Notes: generated by a model from the letters alone, not told the origin. Shown: positions 1-6,759, numbered from the stretch's first letter. The stretch: 15,250 bases of DNA from DATNPH01 sp036703315 (GCA_036703315.1 DATNPH010000101.1:1-15250); one strand, 5' to 3'. Numbers and translations are program-made.

Positions 1-353
1 TCTTCAGGACCAAAAATTAAGGCAGAGGTTACTGATCCTTCCAGTAACCAAGGCAATGCCACTCTAGGGGATTCCAGTGGAGTGGAGAGAGTGCGGACGC
101 GAGCAGTTGTTGCGATCGCTCGTTGACATCCCATTAAAGCAGCAGGGATTGTCGCTACTTGCTGAGCTGCTTCTAAGATATCCACCCCATGAACCGCCAT
201 CTGCTGTGCCTCTACCCCCAACGGGTCACACTGAGGATTCACCAGCACTAGAGTCCGTAGGCCCATATTCTTCATCACACGCGCCACAGCACCCACATTC
301 AGAGGGCCAGCTGGTTCCACTAAGACAATCCTCACACTTGCTAATGCCATCAT
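1..353 (-). CDS. trmJ: RNA methyltransferase, SpoU/TrmJ type (3' part cut by window edge)
   Basis: The first 117 codons of a SPOUT-class RNA methyltransferase, read from ATG at 353 towards the left edge, where the gene is cut. The N-terminal motif EPAGPLNVGAVARVMKNMG (residues 13-31) matches the family's NxGAxARxxxNMG substrate/fold motif. The visible part ends in LIFGPE, the start of the GxE motif that builds the SAM-binding knot. TrmJ members 2'-O-methylate position 32 in the tRNA anticodon loop in the cytoplasm; the exact target here is inferred. The start codon shares its A with the TAA stop of the upstream peptidase gene (TAATG), which suggests translational coupling. A second in-frame ATG follows immediately at 350. 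A HIP1 site lies inside the gene (112-119). TrmJ is preferred over TrmH/TrmL because of the N-terminal VRIVLVEPAGPLNVGAVAR pattern, but the missing C-terminus limits certainty. Confidence 0.78.
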   Translation of the reverse strand, partial: MMALASVRIVLVEPAGPLNVGAVARVMKNMGLRTLVLVNPQCDPLGVEAQQMAVHGVDILEAAQQVATIPAALMGCQRAIATTARVRTLSTPLESPRVALPWLLEGSVTSALIFGPE

Positions 354-1198
354 TATTCCGTTACATAATCAGACTCTTTCATCCACTCAACTGGATCTAA
401 CTTGTAGTAGCGTTTCAGCTCATGATAAAGCTCAGGGTGCTTCCTTTCCATTTGGAAAGGTTTTTCAAAAAAAGTCTCTGTAGCAACGGCGAAAAATTCG
501 GCTGGATCAGTTGCACCATAGTCATCGATAACCGTTTTTATACCTCGTTCAACTTCACGACGCAATTCCTCATATTCTTTTCTAAACACGCGTGCCCAAC
601 TGACATAGTCTGACCTTTTCTCAAGAATAGGTACACCCGACGCACTGCCACCCTCTTGATCTAGCTGATGTGCAAACTCATGGAGCACCACATTGTGTCC
701 ATCCATCCAATGCTTCGCATCGTATCTGATATTCTCCCACGAAAGCACAACTATGCCCGTACCCCATGATTCACCCGCTTTAACTTGCTTCTCCTCTAAA
801 TAGTATTCTCCAAAAGGTGTAGCCTGACCCGCTATAAAGACGCTTGGGTAAACTAGAATGAGACGAAGCTTCGAGAAATAATTTCCTCTTTCATTTAGTA
901 AAAGTAGAGCGGCTATTGCAGCAATAGTCACCTTAATTTCATCAGTTATATGTAATCCTCCACACCCTTTAAATTTTTTCTCAGATAGCAAAACAGTAAT
1001 GTGCCCATGGAGTCGCTTACGCAATGAGTCGGACAGAGGTTTATAGAAGGGAACATTTCGCTCAAGAATGACAGTCCAATGAGAGGGAAAAGGCCGGTTA
1101 GCTAGGCGTCTACGCCTCAATCGGATTAGAGGAGTTATTCCCAGGATTAAACCAATAATAAGGAAAACAAACAACAGGAAAATAATAGTTCTTATCAT
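353..1198 (-). CDS. MtfA-like zinc-dependent peptidase (M90 family) with N-terminal membrane anchor
   Basis: A 281-aa protein. Residues 3-25 form a hydrophobic membrane segment followed by a basic stretch (RLRRRR, 26-31), so the body probably sits on the cytoplasmic side. The zinc site HEFAHQLD begins at H173 (H173, E174, H177), and the downstream helix DPAEFFAVATETFFEKP (231-247) carries the glutamate (E234) expected as third ligand. This is the pattern of MtfA/Peptidase_M90, known in E. coli as an aminopeptidase that also titrates the Mlc (DgsA) glucose repressor. That regulatory partner is not evident here, so only the peptidase call is safe. Enterobacterial MtfA is soluble and of similar length; the membrane anchor is a variant. 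The start is ATG at 1198, the first of the frame. The stop overlaps the next gene's start by one base, so both are probably one operon. Confidence 0.85.
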   Translation of the reverse strand: MIRTIIFLLFVFLIIGLILGITPLIRLRRRRLANRPFPSHWTVILERNVPFYKPLSDSLRKRLHGHITVLLSEKKFKGCGGLHITDEIKVTIAAIAALLLLNERGNYFSKLRLILVYPSVFIAGQATPFGEYYLEEKQVKAGESWGTGIVVLSWENIRYDAKHWMDGHNVVLHEFAHQLDQEGGSASGVPILEKRSDYVSWARVFRKEYEELRREVERGIKTVIDDYGATDPAEFFAVATETFFEKPFQMERKHPELYHELKRYYKLDPVEWMKESDYVTE

Positions 1199-1307
1199 AG
1201 ATAAGTCTGCTTTGTAATAGCGTCAAAGAGATAGCCTTCATTCTCTATCCAATCAAGTTTTGAGAATAAGATTTACACAGTGTTCTGCCTAGGTTAATGA
1301 GGACAGC

Positions 1308-1463
1308 ATGAATCGCTATGAAGTGAGCGCTGGTTGTGTTGGCGATGATGCAGGCGAGGGTTTTTTGCCCGTGCCGGGAGATCCAAAAAAGATAAGTGAG
1401 GATGCTCGGCGGGCAGATCGGGGGGTGAAGGGTAATTCGCGATCGGCAAGACCAAGAAATTGA
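1308..1463 (+). CDS. Doubtful small ORF, 51 aa
   Basis: ATG at 1308 is preceded by GAGGA four bases upstream, a usable ribosome binding site. The product begins MNRYEVSAGCVGDDAG and is rich in Gly, Asp and Arg, with no membrane segment and no family I recognise. The stretch is more GC-rich than the DNA around it. The opposite strand is also open here (a Pro/Ser-rich reading containing FFGSPGTGKKPSP), so the open frame may simply reflect base composition or a copy of a dispersed repeat. I list it because of the ribosome binding site, not because of similarity. Confidence 0.2.
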   Translation: MNRYEVSAGCVGDDAGEGFLPVPGDPKKISEDARRADRGVKGNSRSARPRN

Positions 1464-1588
1464 CTACAATCCATTCTCCTCTACTCTACTATGGCGTAGC
1501 TGTATTAACAGGGTTGACAAAGCCGCTCTCTGATACTGTTTCAGTCTAACGTTGATACATATTGGCTGATTTTTGTCTAGGGTTCATG

Positions 1589-1617
1589 GTTCATTGTCTC
1601 CTCAATCAACAATGAAC
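1589..1617. repeat. Inverted repeat, 9-bp stem
   Basis: GTTCATTGT (1589-1597) and ACAATGAAC (1609-1617) are perfect inverted copies around an 11-base loop. They are followed by the odd palindrome TTAACAGTTAA (1620-1630). Short repeats of the CAATGAAC/TTAACAGTTAA type are scattered in cyanobacterial intergenic DNA, so this is probably such a dispersed repeat. No T-run follows that would make it a good terminator. Confidence 0.5.
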
Positions 1618-1669
1618 TATTAACAGTTAATAGCAACTATCTGCATTAATAATTTAGTAAATTGCTATT

Positions 1670-1688
1670 AATTGTTTATTAAACAATT
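1670..1688. repeat. Inverted repeat, 8-bp AT-rich stem
   Basis: AATTGTTT (1670-1677) and AAACAATT (1681-1688) form a perfect stem around the three bases ATT, within a very AT-rich stretch. It could be an operator-like palindrome or part of the dispersed repeat just upstream. No gene starts close enough to decide. Confidence 0.4.
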
Positions 1689-1752
1689 CGTCATCAGCAT
1701 TCACTGCTAATCATGTCTTAAAGGCAGATGACATTTTTTTTGGAAAGGCGAC

Positions 1753-1860
1753 TTATACCAATTTTATAAATGCTTGCTACAGATGCTGTTCTGGCTCGCC
1801 CCCCTTACTAAGGGGGGTTGGGGGGTCAATGTGTAGCGCTATTTTAGGAAATTGGTATTA
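1753..1860. mobile_element. MITE-like element with ATACCAATTT terminal inverted repeats
   Basis: Both ends carry the same inverted sequence: TTATACCAATTT at 1753-1764 and AAATTGGTATTA at 1849-1860, 11 of 12 positions matching. The 108-bp interior has no coding frame. It does contain a GC-rich hairpin, CCCCCCTT (1799-1806) / AAGGGGGG (1810-1817) with loop ACT, followed by another G6 run (1820-1825). Short non-coding DNA bounded by terminal inverted repeats is the definition of a miniature inverted-repeat transposable element, and the CCCCCTTACTAAGGGGG core is a familiar cyanobacterial intergenic motif. I see no unambiguous target-site duplication beyond TA. Confidence 0.5.
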
Positions 1861-1937
1861 GTCTCATTTGTTTTTGGATGATTTTAGAAATTTCTTCAGA
1901 GCTTAGGAGAAATGAAAGCTTTAATATGAATTCTGTA

Positions 1938-2156
1938 CTACGATTCATCTACATATTTGATTCGCATTTCTCCACAAGCCGCTGCTATTTGTAGCATCTT
2001 GATATCAGCTTGCTTACGGCTTTTCTTTTTCTCGTTTTGCTGGTTGATAACGAAGCCAATGTTCGGAGCGTACTTGCGTAAGTCCTGAGCTCCAGAACTG
2101 CCAAAACCACCAGCAAAAGTGGAGCGAGGCGGACTTCGAGAAACTCTACGCCGAGT
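1938..2156 (-). pseudogene. Degraded transposase-like fragment (possibly IS630 type)
   Basis: A frame open for 72 codons without a start, ending at TAG 1938-1940. Its C-terminal part reads ADIKMLQIAAACGEMRIKYV followed by DES and the stop. In IS630-type transposases the stretch before the first catalytic aspartate has the same look (a charged helix, then a short turn, then a strand ending in YxDESGF), and here the frame stops immediately after DES. The preceding residues are Lys/Arg-rich. I infer a truncated relic rather than a working gene. The family assignment rests on a short motif and could be wrong. Confidence 0.3.
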
Positions 2157-2305
2157 TTAAAAAGTGTGCCCCATCGCTACCGTTGATTGGAGTCAGCACC
2201 CACAGCTTGAGGTGTGCCAGTTTCAGAAGTGCGCTAGGTAATGCCCTTAGCGGCAGTGGTTTAAGAGATAGATAAGTATAGGTACTTACCGAAACTTAGC
2301 AAAGC

Positions 2306-2434
2306 ATGAAACCTTTACCATTCCCGTTCGTGTCTACTTTAGTGCTATATGCCTTGGCTGGAGTGCTAACATTACTCTTTCCCCTACCCCAGACAGCCTC
2401 CTTATTGGACGTTACAGCGGTTGTTAATAAATAA
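2306..2434 (+). CDS. Possible small membrane peptide, 42 aa
   Basis: ATG at 2306 to TAA at 2432-2434. After MKPLPFPF the product has one continuous hydrophobic segment (about residues 9-26, VSTLVLYALAGVLTLLF) and then a polar tail, so it would make a single-pass membrane peptide or a signal-peptide-like product. There is no clear ribosome binding site (the upstream bases are ACTTAGCAAAGC). It converges with the 3' end of the molybdopterin oxidoreductase gene 82 bases away. It may equally be the left-over membrane helix of a lost transporter gene. No family recognised. Confidence 0.27.
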   Translation: MKPLPFPFVSTLVLYALAGVLTLLFPLPQTASLLDVTAVVNK

Positions 2435-2516
2435 CCCTCCGATAAATGGAAGGCCCCGTTTGTTCAGCCTCTAAGAGTTTGGCAAATGGAGCCAATCGAC
2501 TGATGATTCCAAAGAC

Positions 2517-3938
2517 TCAGTTGACTATCGCAACTTCAACCAAGGAATCCCCAACCGCTGCCACACGACCCAAGTCGGCAAAAGCTGATGAAGTTGCAGC
2601 ATTGACAGTGTTTGCCGCGTGGCTGAGTTTACGCCAGTACCCCAGAGGAGCAACCACAACACCCACTCGTGTGATGTCGCTAACCCTTGCTGGAACCTGA
2701 AACTTACCCCGGTCGTTGAATACCTCCACCAACTGACCCTCAACAATGCCTCGCTTGGCTGCATCTTCAGGATGGATAATGACCATCGGCTCTCGCTGAA
2801 GTTGGCGGTGCTTGGGCAAGTTGGCAAAGCAAGAATTGATAAACTGATGCGGTTTGGCTGACAACAGACTCAGCGGATGATGCTGTGCCTTGGTCGGATT
2901 GCTCGCAACTGACTCCCGCTGTGGAGTGTAGGTCGGCAACGGGTCTACAGCTGTGCCGGGTTGGAATTCCTCACAGCCTTGGCGGAAGGCAGGTAACACA
3001 TAGTTACTGTCTACATTCATCGCAGAGAGGAACTCGCATTTGCCCGAAGGGGTTGGGAAGTTTCCCTCCACATGGGGAACCAAGTCAATTTTTAACTTGG
3101 CAAACCCCTGCTGCTTGAGCAGATTCATATCAACGCCCTCAAGGACGGGTGCTGACCAATCCAAGACTTCCAGAGCCATCTGCTCGTCACTGAGCTTGAA
3201 GCACTCATCCTCAAAGCCCATGCGAGTTGCCAAGCGTCGGAACAGTTCGATATTCGGGATGGCTTCCCCCAGTGGCTCAATGGCAGGCATATTTAAAGTC
3301 ACATAAGTATGCCCCCAAGAAAACATCAAATCCAAATTCTCAACTTGGGTGGTGGCAGGTAGCAGGATGTCTGCATAATCAGCCGTGTCCGTCATGAACT
3401 GCTCACTGACCACCGTAAACAAATCCTCGCGGGACAATCCCGCCACAATTTTGTCCTGCTCAGCGGCTTGAGTCACTGGGTTGCAGTTGTAGACAAACAA
3501 TCCCTTGATGGGTGGGTCGAGTTCTCCTGTCAACGTTTGACCAAGCTGCCACTGGTTGAGCACCCGCGTACCGGGTTTGATAAACTCAGGGCGATGCACC
3601 ACCTCCCAGCGGATGGGGAACGGCCACATGGGAGCCTGTAGCATACCACCCCCTAAATGTCGCCAAGCACCTACTAGAGCAGGTAGACAGCAAATGGCTC
3701 GTATCCCCTGACCACCCCCTGCTTGCTTCTCAAGAGCGACTCCCAAGCGAATAACCGATGGCTGTGTCGTTGCGTATTCTCTAGCCAGCGTCACAATGTC
3801 TGGCGCTGGAATCCCCGTGATTTGTGCCACCCGCTCGGGTGAAAACTCACTAACCCGTTGTTTGAGTTCTGCAAAGCCAACAGTGTACTTTTCCACATAG
3901 TCGGCATCAATCAGATTCTCGTTGATGATCACATGCAT
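2517..3938 (-). CDS. Molybdopterin oxidoreductase, C-terminal fragment after the frameshift
   Basis: The family sequence in this frame actually begins at 4061 (EARQNGAKLVV, then VRTRTAKQADWHLPIRPGTD). The ATG at 3938 is only the first methionine downstream of the break. The fragment carries the rest of the core: the GVALEKQAGGGQGIRA glycine-rich loop, FVYNCNPV, and SEQFMTDTADYADILLPATT (bis-MGD contacts in the superfamily). The C-terminal dinucleotide-binding barrel covers roughly residues 350-470 (VIIHPEDAAKRGI, VEVFNDRGKF). It has no iron-sulfur domain of its own and would be inactive unless ribosomes or RNA polymerase slip at the break. Confidence 0.78.
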   Translation of the reverse strand: MHVIINENLIDADYVEKYTVGFAELKQRVSEFSPERVAQITGIPAPDIVTLAREYATTQPSVIRLGVALEKQAGGGQGIRAICCLPALVGAWRHLGGGMLQAPMWPFPIRWEVVHRPEFIKPGTRVLNQWQLGQTLTGELDPPIKGLFVYNCNPVTQAAEQDKIVAGLSREDLFTVVSEQFMTDTADYADILLPATTQVENLDLMFSWGHTYVTLNMPAIEPLGEAIPNIELFRRLATRMGFEDECFKLSDEQMALEVLDWSAPVLEGVDMNLLKQQGFAKLKIDLVPHVEGNFPTPSGKCEFLSAMNVDSNYVLPAFRQGCEEFQPGTAVDPLPTYTPQRESVASNPTKAQHHPLSLLSAKPHQFINSCFANLPKHRQLQREPMVIIHPEDAAKRGIVEGQLVEVFNDRGKFQVPARVSDITRVGVVVAPLGYWRKLSHAANTVNAATSSAFADLGRVAAVGDSLVEVAIVN

Positions 3939-4038
3939 TAGTCCCAGAGCGAACGCACCATCCGTACCGGGACGAATAGGAAGATGCCAGTCCGCCTGCT
4001 TTGCAGTGCGGGTGCGAACCGGGTCGATGACAACCAGC

Positions 4039-4641
4039 TTAGCTCCGTTCTGTCGGGCTTCTCTGAATAAATGGCCAGAGATGCACGTTCGTACTCAGCG
4101 CATTACAGCCCCACAGAATAATGTATTTAGAATGGGCAAAAGTATCCGGGTCTGTGCCGTGAGTCGGGCCGTAGGTCATCAACCAAGCAGTACTCGTGCC
4201 AGAGATACAGAAGGTTCGCTCGCTAATGGAAGCACCGAGGCGATTGAAGAACGCATCACCTACAGTTAGACCATTCAAAAGACCTTCGTGTCCCAGGTAG
4301 CTGCACGGCAGGATAGCCTCCGCTCCATATTCGGCAATAATCTCCTGGAAGCGGGTGGTAATTTCATCGAGGGCAGCATCCCAGCTAATACGCTCAAACT
4401 GACCACTCCCCTTGGAACCAACTCGTCGCATCGGGTACAGCACACGGTGAGGGCTATAGACGCGGTCAAGGTAGTCACTTACTTTGCCACAGAGTGTACC
4501 TCGTGTGTGGGGATGGTCGGGGTTGCCTCGTACTTCAGTAGCTCGACCATTTTCCACCGTGACCAGCATGGCACAGGTATCGGGGCAGTCATGAGGACAT
4601 GCGCCATATACTACTGTTTTCTGGCTAGTAAGACCCACCAT
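4039..4641 (-). CDS. Molybdopterin oxidoreductase, N-terminal fragment before the frameshift
   Basis: The 200-codon open frame as it stands, of which the first 193 residues are genuine family sequence and the last seven (RSPTERS) are out of frame. The [4Fe-4S] ligands are C15, C19, C23 and C51 (CPHDCPDTC then GTLCGK). ISWDAALDEI (85-94) and the ILWGCNALSTN segment (175-185) are typical of the molybdopterin core. The FCISGTSTAW segment (144-153) is where the molybdenum ligand is expected. Alone this fragment lacks most of the cofactor-binding core and the MGD-binding domain, and would not be active. ATG at 4641 is the natural start, with no strong ribosome binding site. Confidence 0.8.
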   Translation of the reverse strand: MVGLTSQKTVVYGACPHDCPDTCAMLVTVENGRATEVRGNPDHPHTRGTLCGKVSDYLDRVYSPHRVLYPMRRVGSKGSGQFERISWDAALDEITTRFQEIIAEYGAEAILPCSYLGHEGLLNGLTVGDAFFNRLGASISERTFCISGTSTAWLMTYGPTHGTDPDTFAHSKYIILWGCNALSTNVHLWPFIQRSPTERS

Positions 4642-5112
4642 AACTTTGTCTCACTGATTAAAGGATTTTGGATTTATTAATCTAGCGAGATATCCTCCCT
4701 CAAACTGTCAGCAAAGCTACACAAAAAATTTATCCGCCTAAATTATTCCTGCTTTGGGCTTACTTTCTTTAGTAATTTTGATGCCGTTCACTTGGAATGC
4801 ACTACAAGTACTGGGGAGCTTTCAGTTAAAAAGGGGGAGAATTATCAGGTAAATTGCCTTGAATTTAAGTGAATTCAATATCTAGGAGGGGAGCCTAAAC
4901 GTCAACGCATTTATCCTCACTCACCTCAGCATTGGCTCTACCTTGATACTCAAAATTGGGATAGCTAAATACGGCTGCCAAATTTATAAAAATTTCTAGA
5001 AAAATGGCTTCCTGAGATTTCAAAGGAGCAGTAATGTTCTTGCCACCTCTTCCGGTGAGTTTACTGCTGTGTTTGACTCACTTGTAAATTGCTACTCTTA
5101 AAAGTCCTCATC
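4642..5112. other. Intergenic region, no gene recognised
   Basis: 470 bases between the molybdopterin oxidoreductase start and the 3' end of the Mo-nitro_C gene. It should hold the promoter of the oxidoreductase gene near 4650-4720, but no sharp -10/-35 is visible. Two coding-like scraps exist: a startless frame at 4873-4968 (containing PKRQRIYPHSPQHWLYLD) and a 17-codon ORF at 5034-5087 preceded by AAAGGAG. Neither is supported enough to call. No tRNA-like fold, MITE or strong terminator seen. Confidence 0.5.
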
Positions 5113-5511
5113 TCAAGCGTAAGCTTGAATATCCTCACCACACACATCTACCAGGTAGCAAAGGGCGCGAAAGCGTAAGCCAACTAATTGTTCATAGAGA
5201 GGATTCAGCTTACATAGCGGCGGAATATGAGCAACCTGGCGTCCGAATAGTTTAATATCACGCTCGAACGGGCATTGAGCCGGAATCATGTGGGAGACAA
5301 ACCTCGCCAGCTTCGGATTATTAATCTCAATGCCATCGAGCCAGCAGCGTACAGGTTGTAGTAGGTCGAGATGTTGAGAAGACATGTGTAACTCCGTCAA
5401 GTTGTCGAGACTCTTTACGTTTTTAGTTTCGGAGGGGGGGGTCTGCGATAGCGTTTGCTTTACGTCCAACTTTTTGTATAAGTTTGAATTCGTTACAGAC
5501 TCCTTCCTCAC
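5113..5511 (-). CDS. Mo-dependent nitrogenase C-terminus-like protein (Mo-nitro_C family)
   Basis: A small cyanobacterial protein of the Pfam family named after the C-terminus of a Mo-nitrogenase-associated protein. Diagnostic segments are LLQPVRCWLDGIEINNPKLA (50-69), IPAQCPFERDIKLFGR (76-91), HIPPLCKLNPLYEQLVGLRF (95-114) and ALCYLVDVCGEDI (116-128). Conserved C80, C100, C118 and C124 could bind metal, but no activity is established and stand-alone members occur without nif genes. The start is uncertain. The frame can begin at GTG 5511 (132 aa), but the first ATG is codon 43 at 5385, which gives a 90-aa protein closer to the usual family length. The stretch between the two contains a run of eight C's in the coding strand and looks low-complexity. 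No nif gene is in view, so the gene name should not be taken as evidence of nitrogen fixation. Confidence 0.82.
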   Translation of the reverse strand: MRKESVTNSNLYKKLDVKQTLSQTPPSETKNVKSLDNLTELHMSSQHLDLLQPVRCWLDGIEINNPKLARFVSHMIPAQCPFERDIKLFGRQVAHIPPLCKLNPLYEQLVGLRFRALCYLVDVCGEDIQAYA

Positions 5512-5539
5512 CCTCTACTAACTTGTCAGGTATATAAGG

Positions 5540-5665
5540 GAAGTTTTACGCAATTACAGGCGGTGACAACGGCGTTGAGACCGGTGCGTAAGCCTCTTGC
5601 TCTCAGATGATGGAGCGTAGTTACAAGCCCCACTTCATCCTGAGGGATAACAGTGGGGTAATTAA
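5540..5665 (+). mobile_element. Probable IS200/IS605 right-end relic
   Basis: The segment has the look of a cyanobacterial IS200/IS605 right end. A short plus-strand reading (ending VTTALRPVRKPLALR and TGA) resembles a TnpB C-terminal tail, followed by AGTTACAAGCCCC, a nested hairpin and GTGGGGTAATT. The hairpin is CCCCACT (5628-5634) / AGTGGGG (5652-5658) enclosing ATCC/GGAT. Such subterminal hairpins are recognised by the Y1 transposase in this family. No tnpA and only the last codons of a tnpB could be present, so this would be a dead remnant. The match is from memory of the pattern, and the left boundary is a guess. Confidence 0.33.
5628..5658 (-). terminator. Hairpin just after the radical SAM gene, possible terminator
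   Basis: A 7-bp outer stem CCCCACT/AGTGGGG with an inner ATCC-TGAG-GGAT stem begins 15 bases after the stop of the spore-photoproduct-lyase-like gene. Read on the minus strand it is followed by CTTGTAACT, a poor U-tract, so termination would be weak. It may have been recruited from the mobile-element relic it lies in. Confidence 0.4.
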
Positions 5666-5673
5666 CCGAAGTT

Positions 5674-6759
5674 CTATGTCCAGTAGAGAACACGAGCTAT
5701 AGGAAAGCGTTTAGCAATCTCGCTCTCGAAAAAGCGGCGCAGCATCTTCATCGTGTCGGCATCGTAAACATACTTCGTGCCGCCGAACTTGTTGCGCTTG
5801 ACGCTACGTGTCGCCTCGTCCATATCCAGTAGGGTGTGAGGATACCACTGTTGCAGCACTTCCTTCGACCCGGGTGTGAAGCGGTGGGAGATTAACTCGA
5901 AGGTAAGGTCACAATCGAAATCGAGTGCTTCGCTTATCTGGTCAAAGAGGTAACTGTAATGTGACATCCAATCATCTACGGGCATAATCGGCGCAATCAC
6001 TAGACCCACCGGATAACCCCCACCGCCTTTTGAGCGAGGCAGCGCCAACCGCCGCAACGCTTGAAGACGGGCACTCACCGATGCCGTACCCCCCTCAAAC
6101 CGACCCGAAACGGGCGCTGCATTAACACTCATCCGGCAGCGCGTATGACCGTTGTGCGGCAAGTCGAGCAGTTCATCTACCGCATCGAACTTCGACACCC
6201 AGCGCAGATGTCCATTTTCTCGCGTCCCAAAATGGCGGATGCACATCGAGAGGCTACCAGTCAAATGCTCGATGCCTAGGGGGTCAGTATAGCAGCTCAC
6301 TTCGTAAGTGGTCGCCTTAAGAGCTTGCTCGTATACCGCTAGATTGTCTAATATCTGGGGCAAGTTGGCAAAGACGCGGATGACTGGTGGACCTGATAAA
6401 CTCCCCGCCAGATAGCAGTATTGGCAGTGTGCTGGACAACCTTCTGCAATGTGAAACTGCCAGTCAGCGGAAGGAGGAATGGGGCTGAGTTTGAAAGCAC
6501 TTGGCGGTGCAGTCACAACCGCGAGAGTGCGCTTACTCTTGTTGTAGGTTTCCCGCTCATCCTCACCGCGCAGACCTGTGAGGCGATTTCGAGGTAGCTC
6601 CTCAACAGGCAAATTAAGAGACTGTACGCGAGACAGAATCTGCTGACCCCATGGCTGTTCCAAGGCAGCAGGCGTAAACAACACGCGCTCAGGCATCCAC
6701 AATCTAGGTTCACGCGCCTCTGACCCTAGCTTAGGCTTGTCTACTATTGAGTTTGACAA
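5674..6759 (-). CDS. Spore photoproduct lyase-like radical SAM protein
   Basis: A 361-aa radical SAM enzyme of the spore photoproduct lyase (SplB) family. The [4Fe-4S]/SAM site is GCPAHCQYCYL with C108, C112 and C115. The segment SCYTDPLGIEHLT (155-167) aligns with the Bacillus SplB stretch holding the hydrogen-donor cysteine (Cys141 there, C156 here), and the tyrosines of CQYCYL are also kept. LTFELISHRFT (285-295) and KFGGTKYVY (324-332) are further family signatures. SplB repairs 5-thyminyl-5,6-dihydrothymine, a UV lesion of spore DNA. Cyanobacteria do not make such spores, so the substrate here is open, although the catalytic residues are present. The reported start is a TTG (6759) with AGGA eight bases upstream. 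The first in-frame ATG is codon 22 (6696), just before PERVLFTPAALEQPWG where family similarity starts, so either start is possible. Confidence 0.87.
   Translation of the reverse strand: MSNSIVDKPKLGSEAREPRLWMPERVLFTPAALEQPWGQQILSRVQSLNLPVEELPRNRLTGLRGEDERETYNKSKRTLAVVTAPPSAFKLSPIPPSADWQFHIAEGCPAHCQYCYLAGSLSGPPVIRVFANLPQILDNLAVYEQALKATTYEVSCYTDPLGIEHLTGSLSMCIRHFGTRENGHLRWVSKFDAVDELLDLPHNGHTRCRMSVNAAPVSGRFEGGTASVSARLQALRRLALPRSKGGGGYPVGLVIAPIMPVDDWMSHYSYLFDQISEALDFDCDLTFELISHRFTPGSKEVLQQWYPHTLLDMDEATRSVKRNKFGGTKYVYDADTMKMLRRFFESEIAKRFPIARVLYWT

Larger units (their letters stand above)
1199..2305. other. Long non-coding region with repeats and mobile-element relics
   Basis: More than 1.1 kb without a gene of convincing length. 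It holds a doubtful 51-codon ORF (1308-1463), two strong inverted repeats (1589-1617 and 1670-1688), a MITE-like element (1753-1860) and a startless 72-codon frame on the minus strand that resembles part of a transposase (1938-2156). An open but startless plus-strand frame at 2051-2275 contains THSLR, which faintly recalls the HxLR box of tyrosine recombinases, but this is not enough for a call. The promoter of the MtfA-like gene should lie just right of 1198. I could not pick a clear -10/-35 pair. Confidence 0.6.
2517..4641 (-). pseudogene. Molybdopterin oxidoreductase, interrupted by a one-base frameshift
   Basis: Read across the frameshift, the gene encodes about 707 aa, a normal length for the single-subunit branch of the DMSO-reductase/formate-dehydrogenase superfamily whose members begin CPHDCPDTC. 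Order: [4Fe-4S] domain, molybdopterin-binding core, C-terminal molydopterin-dinucleotide-binding domain. Such enzymes bind bis-MGD and transfer electrons to or from a small substrate; the substrate cannot be told from sequence. The frame is intact to Q193, then one extra base (T at 4062 on the plus strand, A in the coding strand) shifts reading into a stop at 4039-4041. The protein continues at once in the next frame with EARQNGAKLVVIDPVRTR. Because both halves are otherwise undamaged, either the mutation is recent or it is a sequencing error. No electron-transfer partner subunit or cofactor gene lies beside it. Confidence 0.85.

Noticed and set aside
77..613. Plus-strand open frames opposite the TrmJ-like and MtfA-like genes
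   Set aside because: The minus-strand readings contain clear family motifs, so the plus-strand frames are shadows.
2051..2275. Startless plus-strand frame with THSLR, a possible tyrosine recombinase relic
   Set aside because: The box is five residues long, no second catalytic motif is visible, and there is no start codon.
3922..4680. Plus-strand open frames opposite the molybdopterin oxidoreductase
   Set aside because: They lie fully antisense to well-conserved enzyme sequence and have no recognisable motif or ribosome binding site.
5034..5087. 17-codon ORF with a perfect AAAGGAG ribosome binding site
   Set aside because: Too short, on the strand opposite to both neighbours, and not placed as a leader of any gene in view.
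5113..5511. Inference of nitrogen fixation from the Mo-nitro_C family name, or a link with the nearby molybdopterin enzyme
   Set aside because: No nif gene is in the window, the family occurs outside fixers, and bis-MGD enzymes do not use the nitrogenase cofactor.
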